NCBI RefSeq assembly: GCF_000213785.1 | Contig: NC_015557.1 | Span: forward strand, 434,001-498,000 | Length of the DNA stretch: 64,000 nt | Direction: 5' to 3' | Source: Hydrogenobaculum sp. 3684 | GTDB lineage: Bacteria > Aquificota > Aquificia > Aquificales > Aquificaceae | Part shown: piece by piece, positions 63,086 through 64,000 of the stretch | How the letters are laid out: the number at the start of each line of letters is the position of its first letter | How positions within the stretch are numbered: the stretch's first letter is position 1 | Made by a program: the position numbers and the translations under genes | The notes under the pieces: model-generated | What the model was told of the DNA's origin: nothing | The model's database searches: none | The model's input: the letters and a program-made list of their open reading frames with translations, nothing else

Positions 63086-64000
63086 TTTGAGCCCTCTGTT
63101 AGGACTTTTTGTCCTTCTTGGATGGATAGCATCTCAGATCTATTTGCTATACCAAGTCTTACATTTGGAGGTATATCTTTTGTACAAAAATACTCGTCGT
63201 TTCTTGCAATTGGTGTAAAAGCTGCCCAGTGGACCTTGTTGTTTATTATCTCAAGAGCATAATAGCCTTTTGATGTATGATTCACTGCATTTTTTGGTAT
63301 AAGAGTAGCGCTACACTGGCCTTTTGTAAGCTCTGTCTTCACATACATATCTGGGATTGCACCTATGGTGTTTTGATCTAAATATAGTTTTATGCTTACC
63401 ATATTGTTTTGGGCTTTTGGTATGATAGTTTCTACTGTGGCATTTTGAGTTTTTCCATTTAGTTTTATGGTTTCTACATCACCTACTTTTACATAATTTA
63501 CAAAGTCTTGTGGCACATCCACATAAACCTCATATTTACCATCGGTGCCTTCCAAATCAAGGATTGGTTTTCCGGGTATAGCCAAATTCCCCTCTTTTAA
63601 ATAGCGCTTTGATACCACACCATCAAAAGGAGCTACAATGGTTGTATACTTTAGATCATCTTCTAAAGCCTTTATTTGATTGCCAATGCCCATCATTGTC
63701 TGTGAGAGCCCTTCTATTTGATTTATAGTAGCCTCATATTGGGACTTTGCCTCTTGATATAGATCTTGGGATTTTTCAAAAGCCTCTTCTGATATGGCAT
63801 CGTGATGATAAAGCACCGTGTCTCTTTCATATATCTTTTTTTGGTTTATATATTTGGTTTTTAAAGCTTCTAAATTCCTTTTTAAAGCCTCTTGTTGAAA
63901 AGCTATGGATGCTTGGTTATTTCTTAAAGCGTTTATATTAGAAACTATATTTGAGTCGTCTAATTTTACCAACAAATCTCCTTTTTTAACCTTTGTGCCT
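63082..64000 (-). CDS. RND efflux periplasmic adaptor (membrane fusion protein), 5' end outside window
   Basis: Adaptor linking the RND pump to an outer-membrane channel. The frame is open to the window edge; the N-terminal signal is missing. The first visible residues are the biotinyl-lipoyl half-motif GTKVKKGDLLVKLDDSN, then an alpha-hairpin coiled coil (QQEALKRNLEALKTKYINQKKIY through SQYEATINQIEGL), the returning lipoyl half TIVAPFDGVVSKRYLKEGNLAIPGKPI, a beta-barrel domain and a C-terminal membrane-proximal domain. It overlaps the pump gene by 4 nt. Confidence 0.92.
   Translation of the reverse strand, partial: GTKVKKGDLLVKLDDSNIVSNINALRNNQASIAFQQEALKRNLEALKTKYINQKKIYERDTVLYHHDAISEEAFEKSQDLYQEAKSQYEATINQIEGLSQTMMGIGNQIKALEDDLKYTTIVAPFDGVVSKRYLKEGNLAIPGKPILDLEGTDGKYEVYVDVPQDFVNYVKVGDVETIKLNGKTQNATVETIIPKAQNNMVSIKLYLDQNTIGAIPDMYVKTELTKGQCSATLIPKNAVNHTSKGYYALEIINNKVHWAAFTPIARNDEYFCTKDIPPNVRLGIANRSEMLSIQEGQKVLTEGSK

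Noticed and set aside
62783-63262. Plus-strand open frame of about 160 codons spanning the RND pump/adaptor junction
   Set aside because: It overlaps two well-conserved minus-strand genes, and its translation looks random.

Overview
The window is an AT-rich, gene-dense bacterial chromosome segment with almost no intergenic space. Its gene content points to a member of the Aquificae, most likely close to Hydrogenobaculum; this is inferred from gene content, not from a database match. The clues are a short family A DNA polymerase lacking the 5' nuclease, a carbamoyl-phosphate synthase large subunit encoded as a separate C-terminal half, an archaeal-type AGOG DNA glycosylase, a 2-oxoacid:ferredoxin oxidoreductase beta subunit of the kind used in reductive TCA carbon fixation, and a candidate DabA-type inorganic-carbon pump. 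No tRNA, rRNA, CRISPR array, insertion sequence or prophage gene was recognised.

Layout. 1-13.8 kb (+ strand): RNase III (partial), AGOG glycosylase, YchF, ThrRS, BioD, FtsH, LeuC, a DUF2892 membrane protein, AcpS, LysA, a V4R protein, AhcY and a GlcD-like FAD oxidase. 13.8-24.8 kb (- strand): cytochrome b561; a type IV pilus/type II secretion assembly block (PilO-, PilN-, PilP-like, secretin, PilM-like, PilC); then, upstream of it, a cassette with an ODP-type metallo-beta-lactamase-fold protein, a dynamin-like GTPase with a coiled-coil partner in a shifted frame, a secreted protein and an orphan oxidoreductase beta subunit. 24.8-34.4 kb: BioF, a small basic protein, an atypical NRAMP transporter with a 36-residue membrane protein behind it, an oppositely oriented amino-acid permease-polA-DppB-like permease operon, an aldehyde dehydrogenase and HemB. 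34.5-38.1 kb: a two-gene inorganic-carbon uptake candidate, DabA plus an unusually short DabB-like subunit. 38.1-44.8 kb (- strand): FolK, an amidohydrolase, RibH, a YbbR protein, a DnaC-like loader, a DHA2 efflux pump and the CarB C-terminal half. 44.8-51.4 kb (+): TrpE, a kinase-like protein, PurS, PurQ, Lon, Dcd. 51.4-64 kb (- strand): lytic transglycosylase, HisS, a CoA-disulfide-reductase-like flavoprotein, PepA, AlaC-like aminotransferase, a DksA-type protein, a broken chemoreceptor, MarC, and an RND efflux pump with a partial adaptor.

Three signals run across genes. First, many transcription units begin with a -10 box (often extended, TGnTATAAT) whose last base lies about 7 nt before the ATG, with no Shine-Dalgarno: these mRNAs are predicted to be leaderless, whereas genes inside operons carry AGGAGG sites. 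Second, decay and homopolymer lesions are visible: a chemoreceptor pseudogene, a relic ORF with internal stops upstream of the transglycosylase gene, and a dynamin GTPase whose reading frame changes at an A9 tract. Third, a short G+C-richer segment between alaC and pepA can fold as a pseudoknot and also holds a 32-codon Trp-rich ORF; it matches nothing I recognise.
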